Origin: Prescottella defluvii
GTDB lineage: Bacteria; Actinomycetota; Actinomycetes; Mycobacteriales; Mycobacteriaceae
DNA: 64,000 bases
Direction of reading: 5' to 3'
Assembly: GCA_029690005.1 (NCBI GenBank)
Contig: CP121458.1
Span: 2,790,001-2,854,000, forward strand
How positions within the stretch are numbered: the stretch's first letter is position 1; every line of letters begins with the position of its first letter. Positions 18,987 to 28,832 of the stretch are shown here, in pieces. The notes under the pieces are model-generated. The model saw nothing but the letters and a program-made list of their open reading frames with translations. It did not search any database and had not been told where the DNA came from. Position numbers and translations under genes: made by a program.

Positions 18987-20185
18987 GTGAGTGGATCTGT
19001 TGTCGACATCGAATCGACACGCCTGGAGCTTCCCGCGTCGGCCCTCGAAGGGGTGGGGGCGCGGCCGTTCGGGGTCTACGTCCACGTCCCATTCTGCGCA
19101 ACGCGCTGCGGCTACTGCGACTTCAACACCTACACGGCCGGTGAACTGGGGACGTCCGCGTCGCCGCAGTCGTGGCTCGAAGCGCTCAAGCGTGAGCTCG
19201 CGCAGGCCGCCGAGATCACCGGTGCGCCGTCGGTCGACACAGTCTTCGTCGGGGGCGGCACGCCGTCGCTGCTCGGCGGGAACGGGCTCGCGGAGGTCAT
19301 CGGCGCGGTGCAGTCGAGCTTCGGCCTCGCGGACGGTGCCGAGGTCACGACCGAGTCGAATCCGGAGTCCACGTCGCCGGAGTTCTTCGCGACGCTGCGG
19401 GAGGCGGGGTTCACGCGGATCTCGCTCGGCATGCAGTCCGCGGCCGAGCACGTCCTGAAGGTGCTCGATCGCACCCACACCCCCGGCCGGGCCGTCGCGG
19501 CGGCCCGGGAGGCGCGCGGCGCCGGATTCGATCACGTCAACCTCGACCTGATCTACGGCACCCCCGGCGAGACCGACGCCGATCTGGACCAGTCCCTCGA
19601 CGCGGTGCTGAACGCCGGCGTCGACCACGTCTCGGCGTACGCGCTGATCGTCGAGGACGGCACCGCGCTGGCCCGCAAGGTGCGCCGCGGCGAACTGCCC
19701 GCACCCGACGACGACGTCCTCGCGTCCCGCTACGAGCGCATCGACGCGCGCCTGGCGGACGCCGGGCTGCACTGGTACGAGGTGTCGAACTGGGCCGCGA
19801 ACGACGACGCCCGCTGCCGGCACAACCTCGGGTACTGGGACGGCGGCGACTGGTGGGGTGCGGGGCCGGGCGCGCACAGCCACATCGGTGGGGTGCGGTG
19901 GTGGAACGTAAAGCACCCGGCGCGCTACGCGGACCGGCTGTCGGCCGGTGAGCTTCCCGTCGGCGGGTCCGAGACGCTCACGGCCGAGGATGTCCACGTC
20001 GAGCGGGTGATGCTGACGGTCCGGTTGCGGACCGGTCTGCCGTTGGCGGACCTTGGGACGCTGAGCGCGCCGCCGCTCAGCGGGTGGTCGAGGACGGTCT
20101 TGCGGTGGTCGAGGCCGATCACCTCGTGCTGACCGATCGCGGGCGCCTGCTCGCGGACGCCGTCGTCCGGGACATCCTGGATTGA
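18987..20185 (+). CDS. hemW: radical SAM protein HemW (heme chaperone), frameshifted near its end
   Basis: HemN-like radical SAM protein of the HemW group, now regarded as a heme chaperone rather than coproporphyrinogen dehydrogenase. The cluster motif is CATRCGYCDFNTYTAGE (CxxxCxxC, about residue 37), preceded by FGVYVHVPF. Further motifs are VFVGGGTPSLL, TTESNPES, RISLGMQSA, NLDLIYGTPGET and HWYEVSNWA. The frame breaks near 20075, after LADLGTL, and resumes with QRVVEDGLAVVEADHLVLTD and the terminal RGRLLADAVVRDILD. Total about 400 aa. The GTG start at 18987 has GGAGG close upstream. Confidence 0.9.
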
Positions 20186-20230
20186 CGCTGCCTGACGCTG
20201 TCTGACGCTGCGTGACGCGCCGACTGACTG

Positions 20231-20551
20231 TCAGTCGGTCGGACTGCCCGCCTCGGCCGCGTCGTAGTCGAAGACGCGCGCATGCAGGACGACCCGGTTG
20301 CGCAGCGCCGACCGCACCGCGTGGTGCACGCCGTCCTCGAGGTAGATTACGCCTTGCCACAGCACCGCGTGCGGGAACAGGTCGCCGTAGAACGTGGAGT
20401 CCTCGGAGAGCAGGCGATCGAGTTCGAGGACCTTCGTGGTGGTCACGATCTCGTCCAGGCGCACCTGGCGCGGGGGAATCTGGGACCAGTCCCGCAATGT
20501 CAATCCGTGATCCGGGTACGGCTTGCCGTCCCGGACACCCTTGAAGATCAT
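20231..20551 (-). CDS. conserved hypothetical protein
   Basis: A 106-aa soluble protein beginning [22 protein letters not shown], with the central stretch [19 protein letters not shown] and a C-terminal [11 protein letters not shown]. tuberculosis has a protein of similar length next to hrcA (Rv2375), to which this probably corresponds. I recognise no catalytic motif or named domain. It lies between hemW (convergent) and hrcA (divergent). Confidence 0.72.
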   Translation of the reverse strand: MIFKGVRDGKPYPDHGLTLRDWSQIPPRQVRLDEIVTTTKVLELDRLLSEDSTFYGDLFPHAVLWQGVIYLEDGVHHAVRSALRNRVVLHARVFDYDAAEAGSPTD

Positions 20552-20688
20552 CCTGTGTTCCGCCTGTGTTCCTCGTCGGTGGTCGGACCCGCGCGCCGAC
20601 CCGGCGACAACCCTACGGCCTGACCGGCCTGCCCGGCTCGTACCGAATGCCTGGCGCGGCCTGCGCAGTTGGCGACAGGACCGGCCAT

Positions 20689-20694
20689 TAGACT
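20689..20694 (+). promoter_or_regulatory. probable hrcA promoter -10 box
   Basis: TAGACT at 20689-20694 would start transcription about 85 nt before the hrcA GTG. No CIRCE repeat (TTAGCACTC with its complement) is visible in 20552-20786. Confidence 0.4.
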
Positions 20695-20786
20695 GGGTAT
20701 TGAGGTGCGCGCCGTTCTCGGGGCGCTCGTTCCCGGGGGTGACAGCGAGGAATCCCGGTCTCGTGGCGAAGTGGAGGTGGACAGCG

Positions 20787-21830
20787 GTGTCGAGTACGGA
20801 GGAACGGCGGTTCGAGGTACTCCGCGCAATCGTCGCCGACTATGTCGCCACCCAGGAGCCGATCGGATCGAAGGCGCTGGTCGAGCGCCACAACCTCGGC
20901 GTCTCCAGCGCGACCATCCGCAACGACATGGCCGTCCTCGAGGCCGAGGGCTACATCGCCCAGCCCCACACCAGTTCGGGGCGGGTCCCCACGGACAAGG
21001 GCTACCGCCAGTTCGTCGACCGGATCGCCGACGTCAAACCCCTGTCGTCCGCCGAGCGCCGCGCAATCCTCGAGTTCCTCGAGTCCGGGGTGGACCTGGA
21101 CGACGTGCTGCGCCGAGGTGTGCGGCTCCTGGCGCAGCTGACCCGGCAGGTCGCGATCGTGCAGTACCCGACGTTGTCGTCGTCGTCGGTGCGCCACCTC
21201 GAGGTGGTGGCGCTCACGCCCGCGCGCCTGCTGCTGGTTCTGATCACCGACTCGGGCCGGGTCGACCAGCGCATCGTCGAACTCGGTGACGTCATCGACG
21301 ACGACGACCTCTCGCGGCTGCGCTCCCTGCTGGGCGGCGCGCTCGAGGGCAAGCGCCTGGCTGCGGCGTCCATCGCGGTCTCCGAGCTCGCGGAGGACGC
21401 GCCGGAGAGCATCCGCGACGCCGTCGTCCGCTCGGCGACGGTGTTGGTCGAGACGCTCGTCGAGCATCCCGAGGATCGGCTCGTCCTGGGTGGCACCGCG
21501 AACCTGACCCGCAACGCGGGAGACTTCACGACGCAGGCCGGGCTGCCCGGCTCGCTACGCTCGGTTCTCGAGGCACTCGAGGAGCAGGTGGTGGTTCTCA
21601 AGCTGCTGGCCGCGACCCAGGACGCCGGTCGGGTCACCGTCCGGATCGGCGAGGAGACGCAGGTCGAGCAGATGCGGGGCACGTCGGTGATCTCCACCGG
21701 CTATGGCGCCGCCGGGACGGTGTTCGGTGGTGTGGGGGTCCTCGGGCCCACCCGGATGGACTATCCGGGAACAATTGCCTCGGTGGCTGCAGTTGCCAGG
21801 TACATCGGCGAGGTACTCGCCGAGCGATAG
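20787..21830 (+). CDS. hrcA: heat-inducible transcription repressor HrcA
   Basis: Represses class I heat-shock genes (groES/groEL, dnaK) by binding CIRCE operators; its folding depends on GroEL. The 347-aa product has the N-terminal winged helix [29 protein letters not shown] and [18 protein letters not shown], then the [18 protein letters not shown] motif, and it ends with [22 protein letters not shown], usual for the family. The GTG at 20787 follows a strong GGAGGTGG 9 nt upstream. dnaJ2 follows 108 nt downstream, as in other actinobacteria. Confidence 0.96.
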   Translation: MSSTEERRFEVLRAIVADYVATQEPIGSKALVERHNLGVSSATIRNDMAVLEAEGYIAQPHTSSGRVPTDKGYRQFVDRIADVKPLSSAERRAILEFLESGVDLDDVLRRGVRLLAQLTRQVAIVQYPTLSSSSVRHLEVVALTPARLLLVLITDSGRVDQRIVELGDVIDDDDLSRLRSLLGGALEGKRLAAASIAVSELAEDAPESIRDAVVRSATVLVETLVEHPEDRLVLGGTANLTRNAGDFTTQAGLPGSLRSVLEALEEQVVVLKLLAATQDAGRVTVRIGEETQVEQMRGTSVISTGYGAAGTVFGGVGVLGPTRMDYPGTIASVAAVARYIGEVLAER

Positions 21831-21938
21831 CGTGTGGCGCGGCGGCCGCGCCGGACAGGGTGTTCGACCCGGCCGCTGCGGCGTCGGAGCGGTTCACCGC
21901 GTGGTGCGAACGAAGTAGAGAAGGACGAGATACCCAAA

Positions 21939-23090
21939 GTGGCACGGGATTACTACGGCACACTCGGCGTCGGGCCGAAGGCGACCGATCAGGAGATCAA
22001 GCGGGCCTACCGCAAGCTGGCCCGGGAGCTGCACCCGGACGTCAACCCGGACGAATCCGCGCAGGCCCGTTTCCGGGAGGTCTCCACCGCGTACGAGGTG
22101 CTGTCGGATCCGGAGAAGCGGCGCATCGTCGATCTCGGTGGCGATCCGATGGAGTCCGGTGGCGGCGGTGCCGGTGGCGGCTTCGCAGGTGCCGGGTTCG
22201 GCGGCCTCGGTGACGTCTTCGAGGCATTCTTCGGCGGCGGTGGCGGCGGTGCGCGTGGGCCCAGGGGCCGCGTCCAGCCGGGTGCCGATTCGCTGCTGCG
22301 CACCAAGCTCACGCTCGACGAGTGCGCGACCGGCGTCACCAAGACCATCACCGTGGACACCGCGATCCTGTGCGACGGCTGTGCCGGAGCGGGCACCAAC
22401 GGCGACTCCAAGCCGATGCGGTGCGAGACGTGTGGCGGTGCCGGTGAGGTGCAGTCGGTGCAGCGCTCGTTCCTCGGTCAGGTCATGACGTCGCGTCCGT
22501 GTCCCACCTGCCGCGGCGCCGGCGAGACGATCCCCGACCCCTGTCACAAGTGCGGTGGCGACGGCCGCGTCCGCGCCCGCCGCGAGATCAACGTCAAGGT
22601 GCCCGCGGGCGTCAGCAACGGCATGCGCATCCGCCTGGCCTCCCAGGGCGAGGTGGGCCCCGGCGGCGGCCACCCCGGCGACCTCTACGTCGAGATCATG
22701 GAGCAGCCGCACGACGTGTTCGTCCGTGACGGCGACGACCTGCACTGCACGATCCGCGTGCCTATGGTCGACGCCGCGCTCGGCACCACCGTCACGCTCG
22801 ACACGATCATCGACGGACCGACCGAGATCACGGTCGACCCGGGCACCCAGCCCGGCTCGGTGTCCGTGCTGCGCGGACACGGGATGCCGAAGCTGCGGTC
22901 GAACGTCCGCGGCGACGTGCACGCGCACCTCGAGGTGGTCATCCCGACCCGACTCGACGGCAAGCAGAGCAAGCTGCTGCAGGAGTTCAAGAACCATCGC
23001 GACCGCGATCACGCCGAGGTCGTGTCGACCGGTTCGCAGAACAGCGGGGGCCTGTTCTCCCGGCTGCGTGATGCGTTCAGCGGCCGCTGA
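21939..23090 (+). CDS. dnaJ2: chaperone DnaJ (type I, DnaJ2)
   Basis: Hsp40 co-chaperone that stimulates the DnaK ATPase and holds unfolded proteins. The 383-aa protein begins with a J domain ([21 protein letters not shown], with the HPD tripeptide in ELHPDVNPD). A Gly/Phe-rich linker with long Gly runs follows, then four zinc-finger repeats ([32 protein letters not shown]) and the substrate-binding C-terminal domains. The GTG at 21939 is preceded by AGAAGGA. Its position after hrcA is conserved in actinobacteria and fits co-regulation. Confidence 0.96.
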   Translation: MARDYYGTLGVGPKATDQEIKRAYRKLARELHPDVNPDESAQARFREVSTAYEVLSDPEKRRIVDLGGDPMESGGGGAGGGFAGAGFGGLGDVFEAFFGGGGGGARGPRGRVQPGADSLLRTKLTLDECATGVTKTITVDTAILCDGCAGAGTNGDSKPMRCETCGGAGEVQSVQRSFLGQVMTSRPCPTCRGAGETIPDPCHKCGGDGRVRARREINVKVPAGVSNGMRIRLASQGEVGPGGGHPGDLYVEIMEQPHDVFVRDGDDLHCTIRVPMVDAALGTTVTLDTIIDGPTEITVDPGTQPGSVSVLRGHGMPKLRSNVRGDVHAHLEVVIPTRLDGKQSKLLQEFKNHRDRDHAEVVSTGSQNSGGLFSRLRDAFSGR

Positions 23091-23108
23091 CGGGCGCCGG
23101 GCGCACTG

Positions 23109-23869
23109 ATGGCCGCGACGGTCTTCTATCTGGATCCGCTGCCCGACATCGGGCAGCCCGCCGTCCTCGACGGCCCCGAGGGCCGGCACGCCGCGACGGT
23201 GCGCCGCATCAAGCCGGGTGAGCGCCTGCTGCTCGCCGACGGACGCGGCGGCATCGCGGACGCAACGGTGACCGCGGCCGCCAAGGATCGGCTCGACCTC
23301 GAGGTCACGGCCCGCCGCGACCAGCAGCCTCCGACGCCGTCGGTGACGCTGGTGCAGGCGCTGCCCAAGGCCGAGCGGTCCGAGCTGGCCGTCGAACTCG
23401 CGACGGAAGCCGGTGTCGACGCGGTGGTGCCGTGGCAGTCGGCACGATGCGTCGCGCGGTGGGAGGGCGCCAAGACCCAGAAGGGCGTCACGCGCTGGCG
23501 CAACGCGTCGATCGCGGCGGCCAAGCAGTCGCGGCGCTCGTTCGTGCCCGACGTCGCCGACCTCCATCACACCCCGCAGGTGCTCGACCTGGTCCGCGCC
23601 GTCGTCGGTCGCGGGGTGTCGTGGCCGTGCTGCACGAGTCGGCGCAGGCTCCGCTGGCGTCGCTGCCGCTGCGCGACCTCACCGAGGTGGTGCTGGTGGT
23701 CGGCCCCGAGGGCGGGCTGTCCGACGAGGAGGTCACGGCCCTCACCGACGCCGGTGCGACCGCGGTGCTGCTGGGGCCGACCGTGCTGCGGACGTCGACC
23801 GCGGCAGCGGTGGCCCTCGGTGCGATCGGCGTTCTCACGGACCGCTGGTCCGCGGCCCCTCTCGACTGA
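23109..23869 (+). CDS. rsmE: 16S rRNA (uracil-1498-N3)-methyltransferase RsmE, frameshifted
   Basis: SPOUT-fold methyltransferase that methylates U1498 of 16S rRNA. The N-terminal PUA-like part includes [24 protein letters not shown], and the catalytic part has [11 protein letters not shown] and KQSRRSFVP. After about 23615 the frame changes and the protein continues with [29 protein letters not shown] and [18 protein letters not shown], the SAM-binding trefoil knot motifs. Total about 253 aa. It starts 18 nt after dnaJ2 and is probably co-transcribed. The break lies in GCGGGGTGTCGTGG, next to a G run. Confidence 0.9.
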
Positions 23870-23885
23870 CCCAGGAGCGACGGAC

Positions 23886-24641
23886 ATGCCCAGGACGCGC
23901 ATCGAGTACGGCCCCGAGCCGCAGCAGTTCGGACACTTCTACGCCCCGGAAAACCCTGCGGGCGAGCCTGTTCCGGTCGTCATGGTGATCCACGGCGGCT
24001 ACTGGAGCGCGGAGTACCGCCTCAACGTCGGGACGTCGTTCTCACTCGAACTCGCCCGCAGCGGGGTCGCGGTGTGGAACGTCGAGTACCGGCGCATCGG
24101 CGCGGGCGGGCGCTGGCCGGAGATGTCGGCGGACGTCGTCGCGGCGCTCGAGGCGATCGCCGGGCCGGTCGCCGCGGCGTCGCCGGTGCCACTCGACCTG
24201 GGCCGGGTGCGTGTCGTCGGGCACTCGGCGGGTGGTCAACTCGCGGTGTGGCTTGCCGGACAGCGGGATACGACGGTTCGCCCCGAACTGGTGGTGGCGC
24301 AGGCGGGGGCACTGGACCTCGCGTCGGCCGCCGAGCGGGGGCGTCGGATCAGCTACATCGAGGACCTGTTCGGGGTTCCGTTCGAGGCCGATCCCGACCT
24401 GTACCGCTCGGCGTCGCCGCAGCACCGGGTGCCGATCGGGGTTCCCGTCGTGGCTGTCCACGGCACCGAGGACGCGCAGGTGCCCGCGAAGGTCGCGTCT
24501 CGGTACTGCGATGCTGCCCGCGCCGCCGGGGACCAGGTGGAACTGCACCTGGTCGACGGCGAGGACCACTTCGCGTTCCTGGATCCGAACACGCGTAGCT
24601 GGAAGCTCTCGCGTGAGGTACTTCTCGGCGGTTACTCCTGA
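23886..24641 (+). CDS. alpha/beta hydrolase (kynurenine formamidase/BD-FAE-like)
   Basis: A 251-aa serine hydrolase. The oxyanion-hole motif is VIHGGYWSAEYR (about residue 38), the nucleophile elbow is GHSAGGQ (about residue 117), the acid is probably the Asp of HGTEDAQVP and the base the His of GEDHFAFLDP. The HGGYW form is shared with kynurenine formamidases and related bacterial esterases, so the substrate may be an N-formyl or acyl compound; no kyn genes are adjacent. The ATG is 17 nt after rsmE with AGGAG upstream. Its last 10 nt overlap the convergent MFS gene. Confidence 0.82.
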   Translation: MPRTRIEYGPEPQQFGHFYAPENPAGEPVPVVMVIHGGYWSAEYRLNVGTSFSLELARSGVAVWNVEYRRIGAGGRWPEMSADVVAALEAIAGPVAAASPVPLDLGRVRVVGHSAGGQLAVWLAGQRDTTVRPELVVAQAGALDLASAAERGRRISYIEDLFGVPFEADPDLYRSASPQHRVPIGVPVVAVHGTEDAQVPAKVASRYCDAARAAGDQVELHLVDGEDHFAFLDPNTRSWKLSREVLLGGYS

Positions 24642-26239
24642 GACGACCCGCGGCCCGGCAGGATCACAGCGACCACCACCGCGCCCACCGCAAGCGTGAG
24701 GCCGCCGACGAGGCTGGCGCGGGAGATCGCGTCGGCGAACGCGACGGTGGCGGCATCCATCAGCGGCCGGGCCTGCGAGGCGGCGAGCATGTTCTTCGAC
24801 ATCTCCTCGGCCACGATCGCGGCGCCGCCGACCGACTCGCCGGACGCCTGTAGGCCCTGGGCCACCAGATCTGCTTGGGGCCCGGTCAGTTTCGGGATCG
24901 GCAGCGATGCGAGAAAACCCGCGATCCCGTTCTTGTAGGCCGAGGCGAGTACCGAGCCGAGGATCGCGATGCCGAGCGAGCCGCCGAGTTCGATCGCGGT
25001 GTCGTTGAGCCCGCCGGCGGCGCCGAGATCCTGATCCGAGAAGCTGCCCATGATCGCGTCGGTGGCGGGCGAGACCGCCACGCCGACGCCGACGCCGACG
25101 AGCAGGAGCGTGGGCACGAAGTCCAGGTAGGTCGAGGCGCCGTCGACGCGGACGAGTAGCAGAATGCCCGCCGCTGCGACGAGCATGCCGCCGGCGACGA
25201 TCGCGCGGGTGCCGATCCGCGGCGCGAGGCGGGCGCTGGCCGCCGCCCCGACCGACACCGCGGCAGCGAGCGGCAGCAGTCGGACGCCGGTATCGAGAGG
25301 CCCGAAACCCAGCACGAACTGGAACTGCTGGGCGATGAAGAACATCGCGCCGAAGGCCGCGAGGAACACGAGCAGTACCGCCAGCGATGCACCGCCCACC
25401 GCGCGATTGCCGAACTTCCGCACGTTCAGCAGAGGCTGGGGATGGCGCAGTTCCCACGCGACGAACAGGACCAGACCGACGAGGGAGACGGCCGCCGCCG
25501 TGAGCGCGCTCGTGCCCCAGCCGAAGTGGAATCCGTCGATGATCGCGAAGACGAGGCACCCGATCGTGACGACCGACAGCAACCCGCCGAGCCAGTCGAT
25601 CCGGCCGAGTCCGTGCGCCTTCGACGGCGGCACCAGCACCAGCGCGGCCCCGATCGCGAACAGCGCGATCGGCACATTGATGAGGAAGGTCGCGTGCCAG
25701 GAGTGGCTCTCGAGCAGCCATCCGGCGAGAAGCGGACCGAGGGCGATCGCGAGGCCCGAGGTGGCCGCCCACGCAGCGATCGCGCGGGCGCGCTCGGCCG
25801 ACGGGAAGGTTGCGACGAGGAGCGAGAGCGTCGCGGGCATGATGATCGCCGCGCCGGTGCCCATGATCATGCGGGCCGCGATCACCGACGTCGTGCTGTC
25901 GGCGAGACTTCCGAATACGGCACCGCCGGCGAAGACCAGCAGGCCTCCGAACAGTGCGCCGCGACGGCTGTACTTGTCGCCGAGGACGCCGAACAGCAGC
26001 ATCAGCGCCGCGTAGGGGACGGTGTAGCCGTCGATGACCCACTGCAGGTCCGAACTCGTCAGGCGCAGATCCCGGGTCATGTCCGGGGCGGCCACGATGA
26101 GCGCGGTGTTCGCCATGACGACGATCAGCAGGCTCAGGCACAGCACGCCGAGCGCCGCCCACCGGCGCCGGTACGGCCGGTCCATCTGGTCGACGGGAGT
26201 GCTGGCGACCCCCGGTAGTTGCGACAGCGTCACGGTCAT
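24632..26239 (-). CDS. DHA2 (EmrB/QacA) family drug:H+ antiporter
   Basis: MFS exporter of 535 aa with about 14 hydrophobic segments. Family signposts are the QWVIDGYTVPYAALMLLFGVLGDKYSRRG loop between helices 2 and 3, RMIMGTGAAIIMPATLSLL and the antiporter motif C-like GPLLAGWLLE. It probably exports hydrophobic or cationic toxic compounds. The ATG at 26239 has AGGAGAGG upstream. A divergent TetR gene and two palindromic operators between them indicate substrate-induced expression. The gene is intact. Confidence 0.9.
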   Translation of the reverse strand: MTVTLSQLPGVASTPVDQMDRPYRRRWAALGVLCLSLLIVVMANTALIVAAPDMTRDLRLTSSDLQWVIDGYTVPYAALMLLFGVLGDKYSRRGALFGGLLVFAGGAVFGSLADSTTSVIAARMIMGTGAAIIMPATLSLLVATFPSAERARAIAAWAATSGLAIALGPLLAGWLLESHSWHATFLINVPIALFAIGAALVLVPPSKAHGLGRIDWLGGLLSVVTIGCLVFAIIDGFHFGWGTSALTAAAVSLVGLVLFVAWELRHPQPLLNVRKFGNRAVGGASLAVLLVFLAAFGAMFFIAQQFQFVLGFGPLDTGVRLLPLAAAVSVGAAASARLAPRIGTRAIVAGGMLVAAAGILLLVRVDGASTYLDFVPTLLLVGVGVGVAVSPATDAIMGSFSDQDLGAAGGLNDTAIELGGSLGIAILGSVLASAYKNGIAGFLASLPIPKLTGPQADLVAQGLQASGESVGGAAIVAEEMSKNMLAASQARPLMDAATVAFADAISRASLVGGLTLAVGAVVVAVILPGRGSSQE

Positions 26240-26281
26240 CGTCGACCTCTCCTCTTCCGTCTCGGTGGGGTAACGCCGAGA

Positions 26282-26299
26282 TTGCACATAGATGTGCAA
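26282..26299. promoter_or_regulatory. TetR operator 1
   Basis: Perfect 18-bp palindrome TTGCACATAGATGTGCAA in the spacer between the divergent MFS and TetR genes. A second related site lies 27 bp away centre to centre. Confidence 0.75.
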
Positions 26300-26308
26300 G
26301 TTAGTTTC

Positions 26309-26326
26309 CTGCACACCAGTGTGCAA
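26309..26326. promoter_or_regulatory. TetR operator 2
   Basis: CTGCACACCAGTGTGCAA matches operator 1 in its half-site (TGCACA..TGTGCA). Both share the form TTGCACAY-NN-RTGTGCAA with one mismatch here, and they cover most of the intergenic region. Confidence 0.7.
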
Positions 26327-26373
26327 GGAGTGCATGATGTAGGTCACATGCGGGGCACGGGCAGGATGTACCG

Positions 26374-27020
26374 GTGACCACTCCTCGACCCGTGCGCAGG
26401 CACGTGCGAACCGCGCCCGCATCCTCGAGGCCGCGATCTCGGCATTCGCCGCCGATCCGGACGCGAGCATGGATGAAGTGGCGCGGGCGGCCGGCGTGGT
26501 GCGGCGGACCGTGTACTCGCACTTCCCGAACCGTGATGCGCTGATCGAGGGACTCGTCGTGGAAGCGTCGACGGCGATCGCCGAGGCCCTCACCGCCGGG
26601 CCGCCTGCGCCGGAGGCGCCCGAGCTCGGTGTGGCGGTCCTGGCGCTGCGGACATGGCCGATCGGAGACCGATTCCGGGTGTTGCTCTCGTTCGCCCGTC
26701 GAGAACTCGGTGACGAGCGGATCCACGACCTCCTCGAGCCGCTGCGTACCGCGAGTGTGGGCAACGTCGAGCGTGGGCAGCGCGAGGGTGTCTTCTCGGA
26801 CTACCTGCCGGCGGGTCTGCTGGTGGCGATGTTCGAGGGGATGACGTTGACCCTGCTCGAGTACGCGAACCGGGGTGCAATCGTCGACCGTGGCGAGACA
26901 TTCGCGACGGCGGGGTTGGTTTTGCTCGGGCTCCCGCCCGAGCGTGCGGCGGACGTGGTCGAGCGGGCCGCGCGGTGGTTGACCGATTCGGGCGAACCGG
27001 ACGTGGTGTCGGCCGGGTAA
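26374..27020 (+). CDS. TetR family repressor of the adjacent exporter, frameshifted near the start
   Basis: The DNA-binding domain reads ARANRARILEAAISAFAADPDASMDEVARAAGVVRRTVYSHFPNR, a canonical TetR helix-turn-helix, followed by a ligand-binding domain to about residue 214. The frame carrying this domain has no start codon upstream of 26469. A GTG at 26374 with AGGA 8 nt before it opens the other frame (VTTPRP), and adding one C to the CGACCCGTG run joins the two. I therefore place the start at 26374. It is divergent from the DHA2 exporter, with two operators between them. Confidence 0.82.
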
Positions 27021-27048
27021 CTCGGTGGGCCGTGTCGCTGTCGGGCGC

Positions 27049-27054
27049 TAGACT
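27049..27054 (+). promoter_or_regulatory. probable -10 box of the phoH operon
   Basis: TAGACT at 27049-27054, about 60 nt before the phoH GTG, is a good match to actinobacterial -10 boxes. It would give a short 5' leader for phoH-ybeY-hlyC-era. Confidence 0.4.
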
Positions 27055-27114
27055 TGGGCACGCGACAACCCCGCCGCGAACACGTCGGACCTGGAAGTAG
27101 GCCATAGCCCTCAC

Positions 27115-28206
27115 GTGAGTGAACAAGTCGAGAACGGCTCGTCGCGCTACCGCGGCGCCCCGCAGGATCCAGCACAGCCGGCCGAGCGCACTGTCCGCTC
27201 GAGCATGGAACTCCCGCCCGAGGTGGTGCCGCCCCTGCTCGGGTCCTCCGACGAGAATCTGACCGCTCTCGAAAGGGTCCTCGACGCCGACATCCACGTG
27301 CGCGGGAACGCGGTCACGCTGACGGGCACCCCGGCCGACGTCGCGCTGGCCGAACGGGTCTTCGAGCAGCTCACGGCGCTGGTGCGCCGCAATCAGCCGA
27401 TCACCCCGGACGCTGTCCGGCGGACCGTGGGCATGCTCACCCAGGGGCTCTCCGAGTCGCCGGCCGACGTGCTGAGTCTCGACATCCTGTCCCGGCGCGG
27501 AAAGACGATCCGGCCCAAGACGCTCAACCAGAAGCGCTACGTCGACGCGATCGACGAGAACACGATCGTTTTCGGCGTCGGCCCGGCCGGTACCGGCAAG
27601 ACGTACCTCGCGATGGCGAAGGCCGTGCAGGCGCTGCAGAGCAAGCAGGTGACGCGGATCATCCTCACCCGTCCGGCCGTCGAGGCGGGCGAGCGGCTGG
27701 GCTTCCTGCCGGGCACGCTGCACGAGAAGATCGACCCGTATCTGCGTCCGCTGCACGACGCACTGCACGACATGATGGATCCGGAGGCGATCCCGAAGCT
27801 GATGCAGGCCGGGGTGATCGAGGTCGCGCCGCTCGCGTACATGCGCGGCCGCACCCTCAACGACGCGTTCATCATCCTCGACGAGGCGCAGAACACCACG
27901 GCCGAGCAGATGAAGATGTTCCTCACCCGTCTGGGTTTCGGCTCCAAGATCGTCGTCACCGGCGACATCGCCCAGGTCGACCTGCCCGGCGGCGCCCGCT
28001 CGGGTCTGCGGGCCGCCACCGAGATCCTCGACGGCATCGACGGCATCCACTTCGCGATCCTCGACAGCAGCGACGTCGTGCGGCACCGGTTGGTCTCCGA
28101 CATCGTCGATGCCTACGACCGGTTCGAGTCGTCACGCGCGGACGATTTGCCGCTCGGCAACCGGGCGCAGCGACGAGCGGTCCAGTCGCGTTCGCACCGG
28201 CGGTAG
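27115..28206 (+). CDS. phoH: PhoH-like ATPase
   Basis: A 363-aa P-loop protein of the PhoH family, associated with RNA metabolism and usually encoded next to ybeY. An N-terminal KH-like domain ([34 protein letters not shown]) precedes the ATPase domain with Walker [17 protein letters not shown] (about residue 158), [36 protein letters not shown] (Walker B) and [10 protein letters not shown]. The GTG at 27115 starts MSEQVENG. The frame is intact. Mycobacterial PhoH1 (Rv2368c) occupies the same place. Confidence 0.94.
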   Translation: MSEQVENGSSRYRGAPQDPAQPAERTVRSSMELPPEVVPPLLGSSDENLTALERVLDADIHVRGNAVTLTGTPADVALAERVFEQLTALVRRNQPITPDAVRRTVGMLTQGLSESPADVLSLDILSRRGKTIRPKTLNQKRYVDAIDENTIVFGVGPAGTGKTYLAMAKAVQALQSKQVTRIILTRPAVEAGERLGFLPGTLHEKIDPYLRPLHDALHDMMDPEAIPKLMQAGVIEVAPLAYMRGRTLNDAFIILDEAQNTTAEQMKMFLTRLGFGSKIVVTGDIAQVDLPGGARSGLRAATEILDGIDGIHFAILDSSDVVRHRLVSDIVDAYDRFESSRADDLPLGNRAQRRAVQSRSHRR

Positions 28207-28265
28207 GGTTGTTCCCGCCCCATTACGGCTACGGCCGGCCCGCGACCGACGAAAGAGCGACGTAG

Positions 28266-28808
28266 ATGAGCATCGAGATCTCCAACGAATCGGGGATGGA
28301 AGTCTCCGACGAGGACCTGATCAGCGTCGCCCGATTCGTGATCGCCCGCATGGACGTCCACCCCGCGGCGGAACTGTCGATGGTGCTGGTGGATTCGGCG
28401 ACCATGGCCGATCTGCACATGCGCTGGATGGACCTGCCCGGCCCGACGGACGTCATGTCGTTCCCGATGGACGAGCTCGAGCCCGGCGGACGCCCGGACG
28501 CGCCGGAGCACGGACCGTCGATGCTCGGTGACATCGTGCTGTGTCCGTCGTTCGCGGCCGATCAGGCGCAGAAGGCCGGCCACTCGCTCGATCACGAGCT
28601 GGCGCTGCTCACCGTCCACGGTGTCCTCCACCTCCTCGGCTACGACCACGCCGAGCCGGAGGAGGAGAAGGAGATGTTCGGCTTGCAGAACCAGCTGCTG
28701 GCGGACTGGTACGAGGACCTGCGGCGCGCGGAGCGCGAGGCCGAGCTCGCGGCACGCGACCAGCGGCTGCTCGGCAAGACCGGGTTCGTCGACGGTGCCG
28801 AACAGTGA
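28266..28808 (+). CDS. ybeY: endoribonuclease YbeY (rRNA maturation)
   Basis: Single-strand endoribonuclease needed for 16S rRNA 3' maturation and ribosome quality control. The 180-aa product has the metal site [15 protein letters not shown] (HxxxHxxxxxH, about residue 118) and [12 protein letters not shown], both diagnostic. The C-terminus is extended by a charged helix ([18 protein letters not shown]). It lies 59 nt after phoH, the usual order. Confidence 0.94.
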   Translation: MSIEISNESGMEVSDEDLISVARFVIARMDVHPAAELSMVLVDSATMADLHMRWMDLPGPTDVMSFPMDELEPGGRPDAPEHGPSMLGDIVLCPSFAADQAQKAGHSLDHELALLTVHGVLHLLGYDHAEPEEEKEMFGLQNQLLADWYEDLRRAEREAELAARDQRLLGKTGFVDGAEQ

Positions 28809-28832
28809 CACCAGGCGGACGGTGATCGGCCG

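Noticed and set aside
20552..20786. CIRCE operator upstream of hrcA
   Set aside because: No TTAGCACTC/GAGTGCTAA dyad is present, and no similar repeat was found.
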